A program made the position numbers and the translations under genes. From contig JAVXUO010000334.1 in assembly GCA_033065855.1 (NCBI GenBank), positions 147,367 through 211,366 of the forward strand: a stretch of DNA of 64,000 nucleotides. Reading direction: 5' to 3'. How positions within the stretch are numbered: position 1 is the stretch's first letter; each line of letters opens with the position of its first letter. The notes under the pieces were generated by a model, which worked only from the letters and a program-made list of their open reading frames with translations, made no database searches and was not told where the DNA came from. Shown one piece after another: positions 1 to 10,925 of the stretch. This stretch comes from Escallonia rubra (Eukaryota; Streptophyta; Magnoliopsida; Escalloniales; Escalloniaceae).

Positions 1-71
1 GACCCAAAACCACCCATTTAGATAAATGGGTCAAATACGTCAAGAATATTGCAACCCATTAACCCATTAAT
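1..71. other. hAT-like subterminal sequence at window edge
   Basis: Short inverted copies of a CCCATTT / AAATGGGT motif are packed here, ending just where similarity to the plant mobile domain begins. The same motif style recurs at 12.3-12.52 kb next to a recognisable hAT-type end. I infer an hAT-like non-autonomous element that replaced the N-terminal part of the following gene. The left end lies outside the window. Confidence 0.35.
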
Positions 72-2939
72 TTGTATGGGTTACAAATCGTTGCCCATTA
101 CCCATCAATAAATATGTCTCATTTTTCTCTCTTCCCTCTCGGAGATATGACAATTACTCTAGAAGATGTAGGGTACATCTTAAGGTTATCGGTGATGGGA
201 CGGCCGGTAATTGCTCCTCCGTCGGAAGCAATGAATAAGAGAACCGCTAGGGACTTCTTCACTTTGATACCTGAGGAACAATTTAGGTCTGGAGGTATAA
301 AGTTGAAGTGGTTGGTAGATACCTACAAGGTTTTTTCGGAAAACTATATGGACGAGATGCTTGTGTTGTACACACAAGCTTTCTTCTTGTGGGTGATGGG
401 GGCAATTTTATTCCCAACGACGTCGAAGAACACGGTCAGCGTGAAATATTTACCGTTGTTGGGTAACCTGTAGGAGGTTAGGGATTACGCCTGGGGTGCA
501 GCAACTCTTGCGTACCTGTACCGAGCATTGCACAAGGCAACGAGGCCCGACTCCAAAGCTATATGTGCATGTCTCTCGCTATTGCATGTATATCATATAA
601 ATCTTGATTACGTGTTCGATTTTTTTTTGTTGAATTGACAATAAATTTTGACGATACTTTATATAATTTTTCTTTGCTCTCAGGTGTGGTCTTATCAATA
701 CCTTGCTACTGGCGCACCCAGGCGTAGGGACGGAACCGATAATGTGTGGCCTCGGTTGTGCATCTGGGAGTACAGCCGGAAGGCCAGCCACTACCTGAGG
801 AGAGACAATCCCCATCACAACATTACGTACTATCGGGGGGAGCTCGACTCGTTATCTCCGGGCCAGATGCGTTGGGCACCGTACAAACGTTTGGCGCGAC
901 GGGTGGGAGAGTCGTTCATCTTCACACTCTTCGGGTTGCAACGCACACCCTTGATCCACTTCGAGGTCGCAGAGTGGCAGCTGCCAAATCGCGTTATGCG
1001 CCATTTTGACTGCTTGCAGGGGTTCCTAGCCGATGCCCCGAATATGATGGTTAACAGGAAGCCACCGGGTGTCGGACGGTTTGGCAAGGCGAATGCGCAC
1101 GACTTGTGCGCACCAGAAATTAAGGTTTGGAATTCCTGGCTAGACACACTGATGTCCATTCTATCGGAGCCTGACCCCGTGATCAGCACCGAACAGTACA
1201 ATGATGGTACTACCGCATCACCCGGAGGAGAGTTGCCCCAGTAAGGTTTGAATGCGGGGAGATGTACGCGCCTAGGGGTCAGATCGATGAGCGTATGGCA
1301 TGCGATCTGGTAAGTTGCCCAACAACTGCTTTACATTGAATTTGATGATTTTAAGTTGGTGTTTGAAGTCACTTATTTATTATCTCTTTGGGGATGTAGG
1401 TTAATGCCTCGCTCGCCTTCTTCTAGAAGTTGAGCAAGCGAAGGGATCTGGTGGATGCAATGGGCGAGGAGCTTCGCCAACAGGCGAATGCGTTGGCATT
1501 TTGCTGTGGGAGTTTTTTGCACCAAGCAACGGGACAACCTTCGGGCGTCAGCCCGAGAATCGGTTATCCGGGGTGGCAGGCCCCTTACGTGAGCGAGGGA
1601 TATGGTGATCCCTCGGGACAGACTTCGAGGGTGAGCCAGGGATACGGTGGTCCCTTTGTACCAGGAATGGGTGGTGAATGGGGACCGCCAAGCACCATGG
1701 GCCAGGTTCAAGCGCCGTGGGAAGAGTACAGTGCGCCCTCGTTCACTTTGCTTCCGGACTCGGAACCTCAACCCCTCTCTCAGAGTCAAGTCACGTAGGA
1801 CTGGGGTTTTAGAAACATCAGTCTATCCGAGACACTGCCCATTGTCCCGTGGGCGGGATCATTGGTAGCCGAAGGAGGGAAATATCCCCCGGTCGACCCC
1901 CTAGGGCAATATCGCAAAGGGCATCCATTGAAGCCCCTAAAGCCGCATAAACGCCAACTAATCCGAGAACGTTATTTAAGCGGGCCCCCCCCAAGACAAA
2001 GCGTCGTATAGTGTGGATCAACCGAATGGGTTGGATTACTGTTGCTCGTGGGAAAAAATGGCCTCACTGGCTCCGGTGGATTGGTTAGACAACGGTGTCA
2101 TCTCTACCTACGTGGAGATTCTGAAGCAAAGAGGTCGGGAGCGGCTGAACGAGTATCCGGGCATTTTTTTGGTGGATGATTTTTTTCATAGCCTCATAGT
2201 ATCTGAATGGTGTGAGTGGGGCTAGCTAAGGGGGCAGAAAAATTTGAGCGAGTGGAAACCGTCTGCTAACCTACGAGCGTATCTAACTAAGGATAATCTA
2301 GTGAGCGCAAGGGTTGCCCACGTGTTTCTAATCCCATTTTTAGGGGAAAGGCACTGGCACTTGGTTTGCTATGAACCAACACAGAAGATCGTATCAGTCA
2401 GCGACAGTCTCCACGACGATACCATCAAGATGCCTGTGTTGTGGATGTACAAAGGCCAATTGGATGCTATGGTAATGTTACGATTGTTGTTTTAATGCTT
2501 ATTGTAAATTGCCAATTGTAAGTGTTAACTCGTGTCTTACGCCGTTTTCTATTTCTCGTAGAATCTATTTTGTGACATGCTCCACAGTATCCGTGATGTA
2601 GGACTACCGGCGCGGCCAAAGCTCCAATACCGATTGAAGAAGAGGAGGCCCAAGCAACATAATACTTCGGACTGCGGTGTCTTCGTCTGCATGTACATGG
2701 ACTACATTTGTCGGTTTGAGAGCCTCAAGGCGACCGTCTGGAGTCAAGAATGTGTAGAAGGCTTTGTTCCCAACCTATCTTGGCTGCACCTACAGTCCCA
2801 CTGGGGCTCCCAATTCTCATGGTCAAATTTTCAACGGTCACAGGTCGGTCAAAGCGTCACATAATCAAGTCACATGCATTTTTTCCTTTGTGAAGCAGCC
2901 TTGGTGTGCCTTCCCCCTTAAGGGGGTCGGCCACCAACC

Positions 2940-3230
2940 CTGACGACCGACTACCGTCGTCCGTGACTCTCGTCGACCGCGTGCCCGCTTTGCAACTCTC
3001 ATCACCCGCACGCTATCTTCGCGACCTTCGTCGCCCGCCTCCGTGCGCCAGCTCTGCGACTCTCGTCGCCCGGGCACCATCTCCGCGACCTTCGTCCCCG
3101 CGTCCGCGCGCCAGCTTCGTGACCTTCGTCGCCCGTGTCCGCGCGCCAGCTCTGCCCACCCCCGCGCGATAACTTTGTGACTCTCGTCACCCGCACGCCG
3201 TCTCCGTGACCTTCGTCGTCGATGCCCACC
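2940..3230. repeat. GC-rich degenerate tandem repeat in solo LTR
   Basis: Imperfect units of roughly 30-36 bases built from CTCGTCGCCCG, CCTTCGTCGCCCG and CGCGCGCCAGC recur about eight times. Long open frames on both strands here are a by-product of the GC-rich repeat and are not genes. Confidence 0.75.
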
Positions 3231-3464
3231 CACCGCACCCTCACACGCCGCCGCGCCCATGCAGTGCGTTGCTTATACAACCATCCCCTCTGGCTCTCTG
3301 TCTCGCTACGTGTCCCCGACATCATGTATCGTCCGGCGACACTCATCACCGCTCTCATGCACCATTCTCAAGATATGTGCCCCGACACTAGGTATTGTCT
3401 CGCGACGGTAGTCATCGCACCGATGCGCCACAATCATGTTATGTGCTTCTCTGGGGAGGGGGGG

Positions 3465-3985
3465 CTCCGCTCGTAGTGCTCCGGCACGAGGATCCCTCGC
3501 AGCGGGATGGGCTCACAACCTTAAAGCCATCGCCGGCACAATCACGGGGGGCTCCGCTCGTAGTGCTCCGGCATGAAGACCCCTCGTAGCGGGATGGGCT
3601 CATAACCCTAAAGCCATTGCCGACACAATCACCGAGGGCTCCGGCCCTCGCAGCGGGATGGGCTCACAACCCTAAATCCATCACCGGCATAATCACCGGG
3701 GGCTCCGACCCTCGTAGCAAGATAGACTCACAACCCTAAAGCCATCGCCGACACAATCACCGCGGGCTCCGGCCCTCGCAATGGGATGCGCTCACAACCC
3801 TAATGCCATTGTCGGCACAATCACCGGAAGCTCCGGCCCTCGCAGCGGGATGGGCTCACAACCCTAAAGCCATCCCCGACACAATCAGTGGGGACTCCGG
3901 CCCTCACAGCGGGATTGACTCATAACCCTAAAGTCGTCCCCGACACAATCACGGGGGGCTCCGGCACGAAGACCCCCCGCAACGG
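3465..3985. repeat. Tandem repeat, 64- and 84-base units, in solo LTR
   Basis: About seven units share GGGCTCCGGCCCTCG, GCGGGATGGGCTCACAACCC and ACACAATCAC. The first two units are longer (about 84 bases, with an extra CGTAGTGCTCCGGCA piece); the rest are 64 bases. The array lies upstream of the LTR TATA box, as U3 enhancer-type repeats often do. Confidence 0.85.
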
Positions 3986-4412
3986 ACTCTGAGCATTGAG
4001 CTGCGAGCATGCCCACTCATGTTACCTTTGATCGCCGACACCACCAGGGCAATGACCCACACCCGGGTCATTCCGGGACAGGAGCAGGTCCTTAGAGAGC
4101 ATCACGCCTAATCCGCCTGACAGTTGGCTACAGGGACAACCTTCACCGCTGTCAGGTTCTCTGCGCGTCTCTTGACGCATCTTGTGGGATTCAGTAAAGG
4201 CTTGGACCGGTGGCTGGGGCAACGGGCTGCTCTAACCATGCTACCGCGGCATGGTCAGTCTCCTCAGACAGGCAGAGAGATGCTGCAAGGGCAGGGCAGC
4301 ACGAACTTGGGGACCGGCAGTCCAATGGAGAATCGGTACTTTGGACCCCCTGGCGACGTGTCACTCCCAGAGGACGACAGGTGTTGGCTGATGACACATT
4401 CACATTTTTTCC

Positions 4413-4420
4413 TATAAATA
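4413..4420 (+). promoter_or_regulatory. TATA box of the solo LTR
   Basis: TATAAATA sits 360 bases before the LTR 3' end and is followed by a pyrimidine-rich stretch (CTCTCTCTTATTTG), the usual layout of a plant LTR promoter and R start. Confidence 0.6.
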
Positions 4421-4888
4421 GTGGACTTTGGGGCTTATTCAAATAGCTCTCTCTTATTTGACATTTTCACTTTCTCTCTCTAAAAGACCCATTCTCTCTG
4501 GAATTCTAGTGGGAGAAACACATTTGGACTCCTGACATCGGACCCTCGACGCTGGACCCTTGACTTGGACCTTGACTCGGGCTGTTGACTGCCGGCCCTG
4601 TTCATCGTCGCCTTGCCTGCGCGACGCTGCTAGCCCTCGCGACCTGTCTGGGGAGCCTTGCTCTCAGCCGTTACTCCATCCTTGTTGTCTCCCACTTTGC
4701 CAACTTGGAAGCTGATTCAGACAGCATCATTTGTGGCACCTCCGTGTAGCATCGAACCCCTTTCCTTGCCATCAGGCTTTAGATATAGGATAGCTTGGGA
4801 AATTATGAAAGGCCGGCCTAAAGCGGTTATGTTTATTGAAAATCCATTTAAGGACGAGAATCCGGCTCAACATGAGGACCCCAGTTGA

Positions 4889-5109
4889 CATTGTAACATT
4901 CGAATAAGTTTTTTTAATAAATCTTCATTATTTTTATGAAAGCTGTCATTAGTATGATTTGATTTGTGTTGAGATCAGTTGATTTGGGTTGAAGATGATT
5001 GATTTGACAGATTTGATTAGATTTACTTTGAGTTGACGTATATATTTGGGTTTTTTTTTCTCTCATTGAATGATTGAATGGTGGGAAACAAAATTGAGGG
5101 AAAGTCCTA
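4889..5109. other. AT-rich spacer after ULP1 gene
   Basis: Follows the ULP1 stop and leads to the palindrome array. It has repeats of GATTTG and TTGATTTG but no open frame of note. Confidence 0.4.
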
Positions 5110-5414
5110 TAAATTGTTTCTGCTTCACCGTCCGCTACACAGTGTAGCGGACGTATAGAAAGCAAAAAAATTTCCAATAGTTGGAGTTTAGAGTTTCTGG
5201 TGCGCCATTCGCTACACAACGTAGCGGACGTACAGAGAACAAATTTTTTTCTAAGTGTTGGAGTCCAGAGTTTCTGCTGCGCTGTCCGCTACACAGTGTA
5301 GCATATGTATGGAGAACAAAAAACTTTCCAAGTGTTGGAGTCCTTAGTTTCTGCTGCGCCGTCCGCTACACAGTGTAGCGGAAGTATAGAAAGCAAAAAA
5401 AATTGAAGTGTTGG
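5110..5414. repeat. Palindrome array, block 1
   Basis: Four tandem units of about 77 bases. Each has the palindrome of 11-base arms GTCCGCTACAC and GTGTAGCGGAC around one A, then ACGTATAGAGAAC, an A/T run and TGTTGGAGTCCAGAGTTTC. Palindromes start near 5130, 5207, 5285 and 5361; the first is perfect, the others have one to several changes. The array is cut at 5414 by a solo LTR and resumes at 6591. Confidence 0.9.
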
Positions 5415-6590
5415 TGTTATATCCCGATCTTAGGTTTGAATTTTTAATTTTAACAAATTTTACTTAATTCTTTTAGCGGCAAATTTTACAAGTAACAATA
5501 TTTGCGCCTTTTTAGCGACGAACTTTTTTAGCGTTAGCTTATTTCTCTTTAATGACCTTTAGTGAAAATTGTAGAATCATAACTTATAATTTACGTTAGT
5601 AATTATAAATGATATTGATTGTGGTCTTTAGTGACGATTAGCGTTAATGACATTTTTTTTATATAGTTAACGTCGATACTTTATTAACAAGTTTTAGCAA
5701 CGAGCAAGTGTAGCGGGGTTCGGTAATAAACCGTTAACTTATTTTAATATGTCATCTTTCATAAATAACTATATTAGGCATTTTGTAACAATAAAAATTC
5801 CGGGTAGAATTTAAATGGCTCATGAAATGGTAGGGGGATTTATTGTAATTATACAAATTAGGGTTATATATATATATATATATATATATAAGACATAGTC
5901 GTGGGCAGCCACCCTTAGCCGTCAGAAAACCTAATGCCTGATAAGAAGGAGATATCAGGAGATAGAAGAGAGCTTGAAAAAGGGATTCTCCGGCAAGTTT
6001 CCGACGATCAATAGTAAATTCGGTAAGCCTTCTCTCAGCTTTTTCTCTATTAGCTTATAGAATTCAGTTTAAAATTCACTATTGTATTGCATATATGACT
6101 ACGGGTCTATAAATCTGTTGGGTGTGAGAACCTGTGAAGAGGGGGGAAATTTGTTAAGTGTTTTAAAGGGGTTTAGTATTATGCCGTGAGAGTACCGGGT
6201 AGGGTGAGTGCAAGGTGGTCACGGGTGTACGGGTTGGACCCATGAACGACCATGGCTGTATAGGGGTTATGACTTACGGCACCGTCAAGGATCACATGAA
6301 GGTAGAAGCAAACCCAGTAGCTGCGGCCGAGATAGAGAACAGGTTGGACGTGGTGTGTGTGTATGTAAACTGGGTGGGCCCGTTAGTGTGTCTATGTGGT
6401 TAGAAGCAAACCCAATAGCCGCGGCCGAGATATGATCATGTAATTAGAGTTGTAGAAGTTTTAATTTCCGCTGCAGCTTATATTGATTCTAGCGAGTAAG
6501 GCCTGGCAGAGCCCTTGGTTGGAGTGTATTGGGTCTGCGGTCGGTCACGTGCCTAGCTCGTGGGTCTGCCCGTGGGTTCGGGTCGTGACA
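5415..6590 (+). mobile_element. Solo LTR (1176 bp, gypsy-type ends) inside palindrome array
   Basis: Starts TGTTATATCCCG and ends GGGTCGTGACA, ends typical of plant Ty3/gypsy (chromovirus) LTRs. The 5-base direct repeat GTTGG flanks it (5410-5414 and 6591-6595), and the array unit continues seamlessly across the site. It holds a (TA)n tract at 5866-5890 and a duplicated segment around GCGGCCGAGATA (6328 and 6420). No internal domain remains, so it is a solo LTR. Small open frames inside have no family features. Confidence 0.85.
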
Positions 6591-7310
6591 GTTGGAGTCA
6601 TAGTTTCTGCTGCGCCGTCTGCTACACAGTGTAGCGGGATATATAAAGTAAATTTTTTTCTAAATGTTGGAGTCCGAGTTTCTACTGCTCCATCCGCTAC
6701 ACAGTGTAGTAAATGTATAGAAAGCAAAAAACATTTTAAGTGTTGGAGTCCAGAGTTTCTGCTGCACCGTCCGCTACACAGTGTAGCGGATGTATAGAAA
6801 GAAAAAAAAATTCTAAGTGTTGGAGTCCATAATTTATGTTGCGCCGTCCGTTACACAGTGTAGCGGTGAAGAACAAAAATATTTCTAAGTGTTGGAGTCC
6901 TTAGTTTCTGCTACACTGTCCGCTACACAGTGTAGCGGACGTATGGAGAACAAAAAAATTTCTAAGTGTTGGAGTCCAGAGTTTCTGCTGCGCCATCCTC
7001 TACGAACAAATTTTTTTCTAAGTGTTGGAATCCAGACTTTCTGTTGCGCCGTCAGCTACACAGTGTAGCAGACGTATAGAGAACAAATTTTTTTCTAATT
7101 GTTGGAATCCAGAGTTTCTGCTGTGCCGTTCGCTACATATTGTAGCGGACGTGTAGAGAACAAAAACTTTTCAAAGTGTTGGATTTAGTTATTGCTGCGC
7201 CGTCCGCTACACAGTGTAGCAGACATACAGGAAACAAATTTTTTTTTTGAAATGTTGGAGATCAGTCTTTCTGCTGTGCCGTCCGCTACACAGTGTAGCG
7301 GACGTTGCTA
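6591..7310. repeat. Palindrome array, block 2
   Basis: Continuation of block 1: about ten units of 72-84 bases. Palindromes start near 6617, 6699, 6768, 6846, 6918, 7051, 7129, 7202 and 7283; the unit near 6995 has lost its second arm. The copies at 6918 and 7283 are perfect. Many changes are in only one arm. The next gene on the right is the B3 gene. Confidence 0.9.
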
Positions 7311-7523
7311 ATTCTGTTTTATGAAATTGGTGACGGAATAAATGTTTTAGCGATGTAATCAACAATCTCAATATCTCAAATGCACGAGTAACAATAAAAA
7401 ATCATCAATTAACAGCCTCAAATCATCAATTAACAATCACAATTCTCAAATGCAGAATTAAGAACCTAAAATTATCAAACAAATGAACATTAACACAAAA
7501 TTGTTCATAACTTGATTTAGGGT
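7311..7523. other. AT-rich 3' flank of B3 gene
   Basis: Contains small direct repeats of ATCATCAATTAACA and CAATTCTCAAATGCA. Likely the 3' UTR/terminator zone of the minus-strand B3 gene; no other gene is visible. Confidence 0.35.
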
Positions 7524-7966
7524 TCAACATTGGGGGAAAGGTTTTTCACAAGTGCTTTGATCAAACACCATCACTTGAAAACGCATATGCCCCATGTGTT
7601 TAAAGATTAGAAAGTCCCCTAGATAAAGGTCATGCTCCTGCACGAATTTGTTCCAACCCTCTTCGAAACAAATTTGCTCTTGGTCGCACTTTATCTTGAT
7701 TTTAACAAGCCATGACCCCTTGCGGCTGGTTAAAGTTGCTTCGAAATAAAGTGTGGTAAGCAATCTGCAAAAGGCTACCGGTATGGCCTAATATATTCAT
7801 AATACAGTAAGACAGGTAAGTTTTTAACCAAAGATAAAACTTTTAACACACACAAAAACACAAAGAAAAAGGGATGGCCTACAAGTTCTGTATGAAAACC
7901 AGGCATCATGACCTTGAAGAAGTGTCTGCCGACTGAAACGTCCCTGTTCACCGAAGTAGAAGCCAT
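7524..7966 (-). CDS. Small single-B3-domain DNA-binding protein
   Basis: Two exons on the minus strand: 7966-7883 (ATG at 7966) and 7787-7524, with a 95-base phase-0 intron (donor GTAGGC, acceptor TTAG). Splicing gives an intact 115-residue protein. Exon 1 gives HFFKVMMPGFHTEL and exon 2 begins AIPVAFCRLLTTL, the contiguous start of a B3 fold. Later come GSWLVKI, FEEGWNKFVQEHDL, GDFLIFKH and MRFQVMVFD, the normal order of B3 strands. B3 domains are plant-specific, bind DNA in the nucleus, and in the REM subfamily often occur as short proteins like this. The frame is clean although neighbouring transposon genes are broken. It lies between palindrome blocks 2 and 3, so it may be a captured host gene or an element gene. 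No activation domain is visible. Confidence 0.8.
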
Positions 7967-8235
7967 CAGGATGGATCTGTCGTCGGAGGTGGCACCGCGT
8001 CGGGGGGATCTTTAGGGATGTCGCTGGAGGCGTCGCGGCGTTGAGGGGAGAACGGGGTTATCGCCGGAGGTGGCGCGGCGTCGGGGGGTGGACGATGGTG
8101 TCGCCGGAGATGTGGGTTGTCGTAGAGGGGTCACAGGTGGGTGAGATGTTCGAGACAGATAGAGAAACGGGAGAAAGAAGAATGGCCGATCTGTTAATAT
8201 TTAACAGGAGTTTGGGCGACGTGTTGGAGTTTTAA
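7967..8235. other. GC-rich upstream region of B3 gene
   Basis: Imperfect repeats of CGCCGGAGGTGGC and GCGTCGGGGGG. This is upstream of the minus-strand B3 start and may hold its promoter; I see no clear TATA box. The plus-strand open frame here is low complexity. Confidence 0.35.
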
Positions 8236-8239
8236 ACTG

Positions 8240-8465
8240 TGCAGACACGTCCGCTACATTGTGTAGCGGACACAAAGAACACCAAAAGTTGTTTTGTGCA
8301 GAGTCGTCCGTTACATTGTGTAGCGGACAAAAAGAACACAATTTTTTTTTTCTAAGTGATGGAGTTTTAGGATTCTGCAGAGCCGTCCGCTACATTGTTT
8401 AGCGGACATAAACAACCCTAAGATTCCAAATGCACTGTCCTCTACACTATGTAGCGGACGGGACA
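8240..8465. repeat. Palindrome array, block 3
   Basis: Four palindromes, at 8249-8271, 8306-8328, 8385-8407 and 8437-8459, with the same arms as blocks 1-2 but a TT-type centre (GTCCGCTACAT / TGTAGCGGAC). Linkers (GTTTTGTGCAGAG, CTAAGTGATGGAGTTTTAG) are recognisable relatives of the block 1-2 linkers. Confidence 0.9.
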
Positions 8466-8617
8466 AATCAACAAAAAAAACTTAAACTTAGATTTGATGG
8501 CTTTCATAGGTCCATCAGAAATAAAATTCCAGTCTTTGGTCGAAATATTATTAGAAAACAATTACAAAAAATTATTACAAATGTCAAACAGACTTGATTG
8601 ATGGCTTATACAAACAA

Positions 8618-10880
8618 TTAAAGGTCCACTGCAACTTCTTCTTCCTCGTCTTGCAAACCCCCTGGACTTATCCCCAGTGATTTGTAATGGTTCCGCTTGT
8701 CATGGTCGGTCATTTTGTTGCACAATGCACATTTTCTCAGCTTTTTAGGTTGAGTTGCCTGTTCAATAGAGCTCTTCATCTGCGTAGATTTCTTACGCGG
8801 CCTTTCGTTTTCGATATAATTGGATCCAAAGGCCGGATATCATTGTCGTCTTCCTCTCTCGGCTCATCATCTTCTGATCCCGTTATAGTCTCGGTGTCAA
8901 CCGCATTGCTGACTGAAGCTACTTCCAATTGGTTGACGATGGGCTCTTGCTACTGAGCTAACTCGAAGAGATGTTTATATTCGGCCATTGTAGAAACACC
9001 TTTTACGGACAAACGGGTGAACATTGTCACCAGATGATTATACCGCAATGTCTCTGATTTCTCAAAGTCAGTATACGGGTGCTCCGGAAAGGCAATGGTA
9101 CCGTGCAATCTGTTTGCACCTTTCATCCACCGTGGCAGGACATAATTATCGGGGATTGTCCTGATATTCTTCTGGGTGAAAAACTGCAGAATGTGTCTAC
9201 ACATGATGCCATGGAACTCAAACTTCTACACATGTCACCGAGTCCGTCAATGTGTCGTGGCTCACCATATAAATTCTGCGCAGCTTCTCAGAGACGAGGT
9301 CATTCACGAGCGACTAAACCTTGTACTCACGCGTAGACTTTTCTGCCACCTTGTTTATACTGTATCGTCCTAATTTTCGCAGCTCTACTTGGTAGAGCAT
9401 GAAGATCTTCATCGTATAGACTTTGGCACCATTCAGCTCCAGCAGGGTCTCAAGCAACCTTCTCCTTTGTTTGTACATGGTTGCAAAGTCTGCTGCCCTT
9501 TCTTTCACGAATAACGACGCAACCGCTTTTTGTGCAGATGTGATGAAACTCTTCAAATTGGTAGATGTACCCACATAACTATCGAACGTGGCATTCATAG
9601 ATTCACTCATGCCCGTCGTTTTCATGCCCACAGAAAAATGTCTCCTCATGTAAACGCCAATCCATTGCTCTTTGAGCTCGTACAAGTGCTGGAGCCACTC
9701 GTTGTCTTGCAATGAGTAATCCTCAACAAGCTTTTCCCACCTATCCTTAAATTCCTCAATCGTTAACGACTTAATAACGCACTTTTCAAAATCCTGTTTA
9801 AAGTATGGATACTTTGCATACACGTGATGCAGATGTTCAGGATATTTGTTGCTTATGTGCCAAGTGCACAAGTTGTGTCGAGTCTCTGGGAAGACGGTAG
9901 CAATAGCCTTCTTCATTGCCAAATCTTGATCGGGGATGATAACTTTGGGTGCTTTGTTATTCATGGCCTCCAGCCACACCCTAAACAACCATACAAAATA
10001 ACCCTCGCTCTCGTCCCTTAACAAGGCGAACCCGAATAGGATGAAGTGATAATGATGATTGACGCCCGTGAAAGGAGCGAACGGCATCGAGTACTTGTTG
10101 GTACGGTATGTGGTGTCGAAAGTCACGACATCGCCAAAATGCTTATAAGCTAGCCTCGAATGACCGTCGAACCAAAAAATTGTGCTAACTCGATGATCGT
10201 CGTCAAGTTTATAATCAAAGGTAAACTGCGAGTTCTCTATCTGAATCCGCTTCAATAGACTCATTGTGGATTGAGCATCATTGAGGTCATACGCGGCTCG
10301 TCTTTGGGTTCGGACTACGTTACGAACGTCGTGTTAAAGTTTAGATTATGAATTCCTCTAGCCTGTTCAGCAAGAACATTAATCATGTTGGTAGGTCCTA
10401 GCCGCGCATTGCTCATTGTCTGAATCAGGCTCATTACGACCTTACCCATCTTCTTGTGTTGATGCATCTGACTCACCTTAGAAGGGGTTACTAACGGGTG
10501 ATTGTGTGCCAGTTCCAAACTAGTAATAAGCCAATGATCTTGTTTGGGTTTATAGCATACGAACATCTTGACCTGGCAATTCGTGCGCGCAAAGCAGTCC
10601 CGTCTTCTACGCGAATATCCTATTTCGTCATCACTGTCATCGTTGCCTGCGCATGTCTCATTTTGCAGTGGGTTTCTGCCCCTATGACACTCGTATAAGC
10701 GAGAGCATTTTTTTTTGTTATGTTGCTTGTTCTTGTAGTCTTTATTCTATTGCCAAAACCAACCCTCAATGAAAACACTCGAAAACATTCTTCGGCTTCT
10801 TCCAATGTTTGAAATGTTCGTCCTAGATACAGATCACTAGCATCGACGGGGGTGTTGGAGCTCGCCACGAAATCAGACAT
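8618..10880 (-). pseudogene. FAR1/MURA-type MULE transposase, broken
   Basis: ATG at 10880 (MSDFVASSNT) to TAA at 8618. Domains in order: FAR1-type zinc DNA-binding domain (GFGNRIKTT, YECHRG, LAHNH); MULE transposase core with TFDTTYRTNKY, first Asp, and IIPDQDLAM, second Asp; C..H in NLCTWHISNKY; MSESMNATFD with the probable catalytic Glu; SWIM zinc finger region (ILCRH); and a C-terminal CALCNKMTDHDKRNH knuckle. Lesions: frameshift near 10710 in a T run, TGA/frame break near 10315, frameshift near 9314, TAG near 8953, frameshift at KGR near 8800. The family role is cut-and-paste transposition in the nucleus. The copy is clearly related to the transposase at 58.7-61.0 kb but divergent from it, so it is an older element of the same lineage. 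It converges on the PMD-ULP1 gene to its left. Confidence 0.88.
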
Positions 10881-10925
10881 TGTGAAACAAGACCTATGTA
10901 GACTTAGATTACGCTTAACTATCAA

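Larger units (their letters stand above)
2765..4774 (+). mobile_element. Solo LTR (about 2 kb) inserted in ULP1 exon
   Basis: The insertion starts TGTTCCC and ends GCCATCA, the TG...CA ends of an LTR. It is flanked by the 5-base direct repeat GGCTT (2760-2764 and 4775-4779). Removing element plus one repeat joins ECVEG to FRYRIAWE in frame, which the other PMD-ULP1 copy in this window supports. No second LTR, gag or pol is present inside, so a solo LTR left by LTR-LTR recombination is the best reading. Inside are two tandem arrays (U3-like) and a TATA box near the 3' part. Confidence 0.85.
72..4888 (+). pseudogene. Plant mobile domain (PMD) - ULP1 protease gene of a MULE, broken
   Basis: Four exons can be traced by comparison with the second copy at 61.4-64 kb: about 72-587, 684-1309, 1400-2471 and 2562-4888. 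Exons 1-2 encode the PMD (motif DMTITLEDVGYI near 147, PLIHFEV near 949). Exon 3 has a Gly/Ser/Tyr-rich repeat stretch. Exons 3-4 hold the ULP1 (C48 cysteine protease) fold, with His in GERHWHLV, Asp in VSDSL and Cys in SDCGVFV. Lesions: in-frame TAG at 471-473, a frameshift near 1205, TAG near 1426, a frameshift between 1798 and 2013, TAG at 2223, and a solo LTR at 2765-4774. The reading frame resumes exactly after the LTR (FRYRIAWEI) and stops at TGA 4886-4888. The N-terminus before residue DMTI is replaced. The known family role is MULE accessory protein; a ULP1 domain removes SUMO or a similar modifier. This copy cannot make a full protein. It converges on the transposase at 8.6-10.9 kb. 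Confidence 0.85.

Noticed and set aside
648-1201. Open frames at 746-1009 and 830-1201 in other frames
   Set aside because: Overlap the PMD exon 2, which has clear family motifs; the others have none.
2865-3476. Several overlapping open frames on both strands (Arg/Pro/Ser-rich)
   Set aside because: They lie in the GC-rich tandem repeat inside a solo LTR; composition alone keeps the frames open.
5110-8465. CRISPR-like look: short palindromic repeat with regular spacing
   Set aside because: The sequence between palindromes is itself repeated, not unique; the setting is a plant transposon with no cas genes.
10498-10698. Plus-strand open frame across the left transposase
   Set aside because: Antisense to the FAR1-type zinc domain, which is readable on the minus strand.
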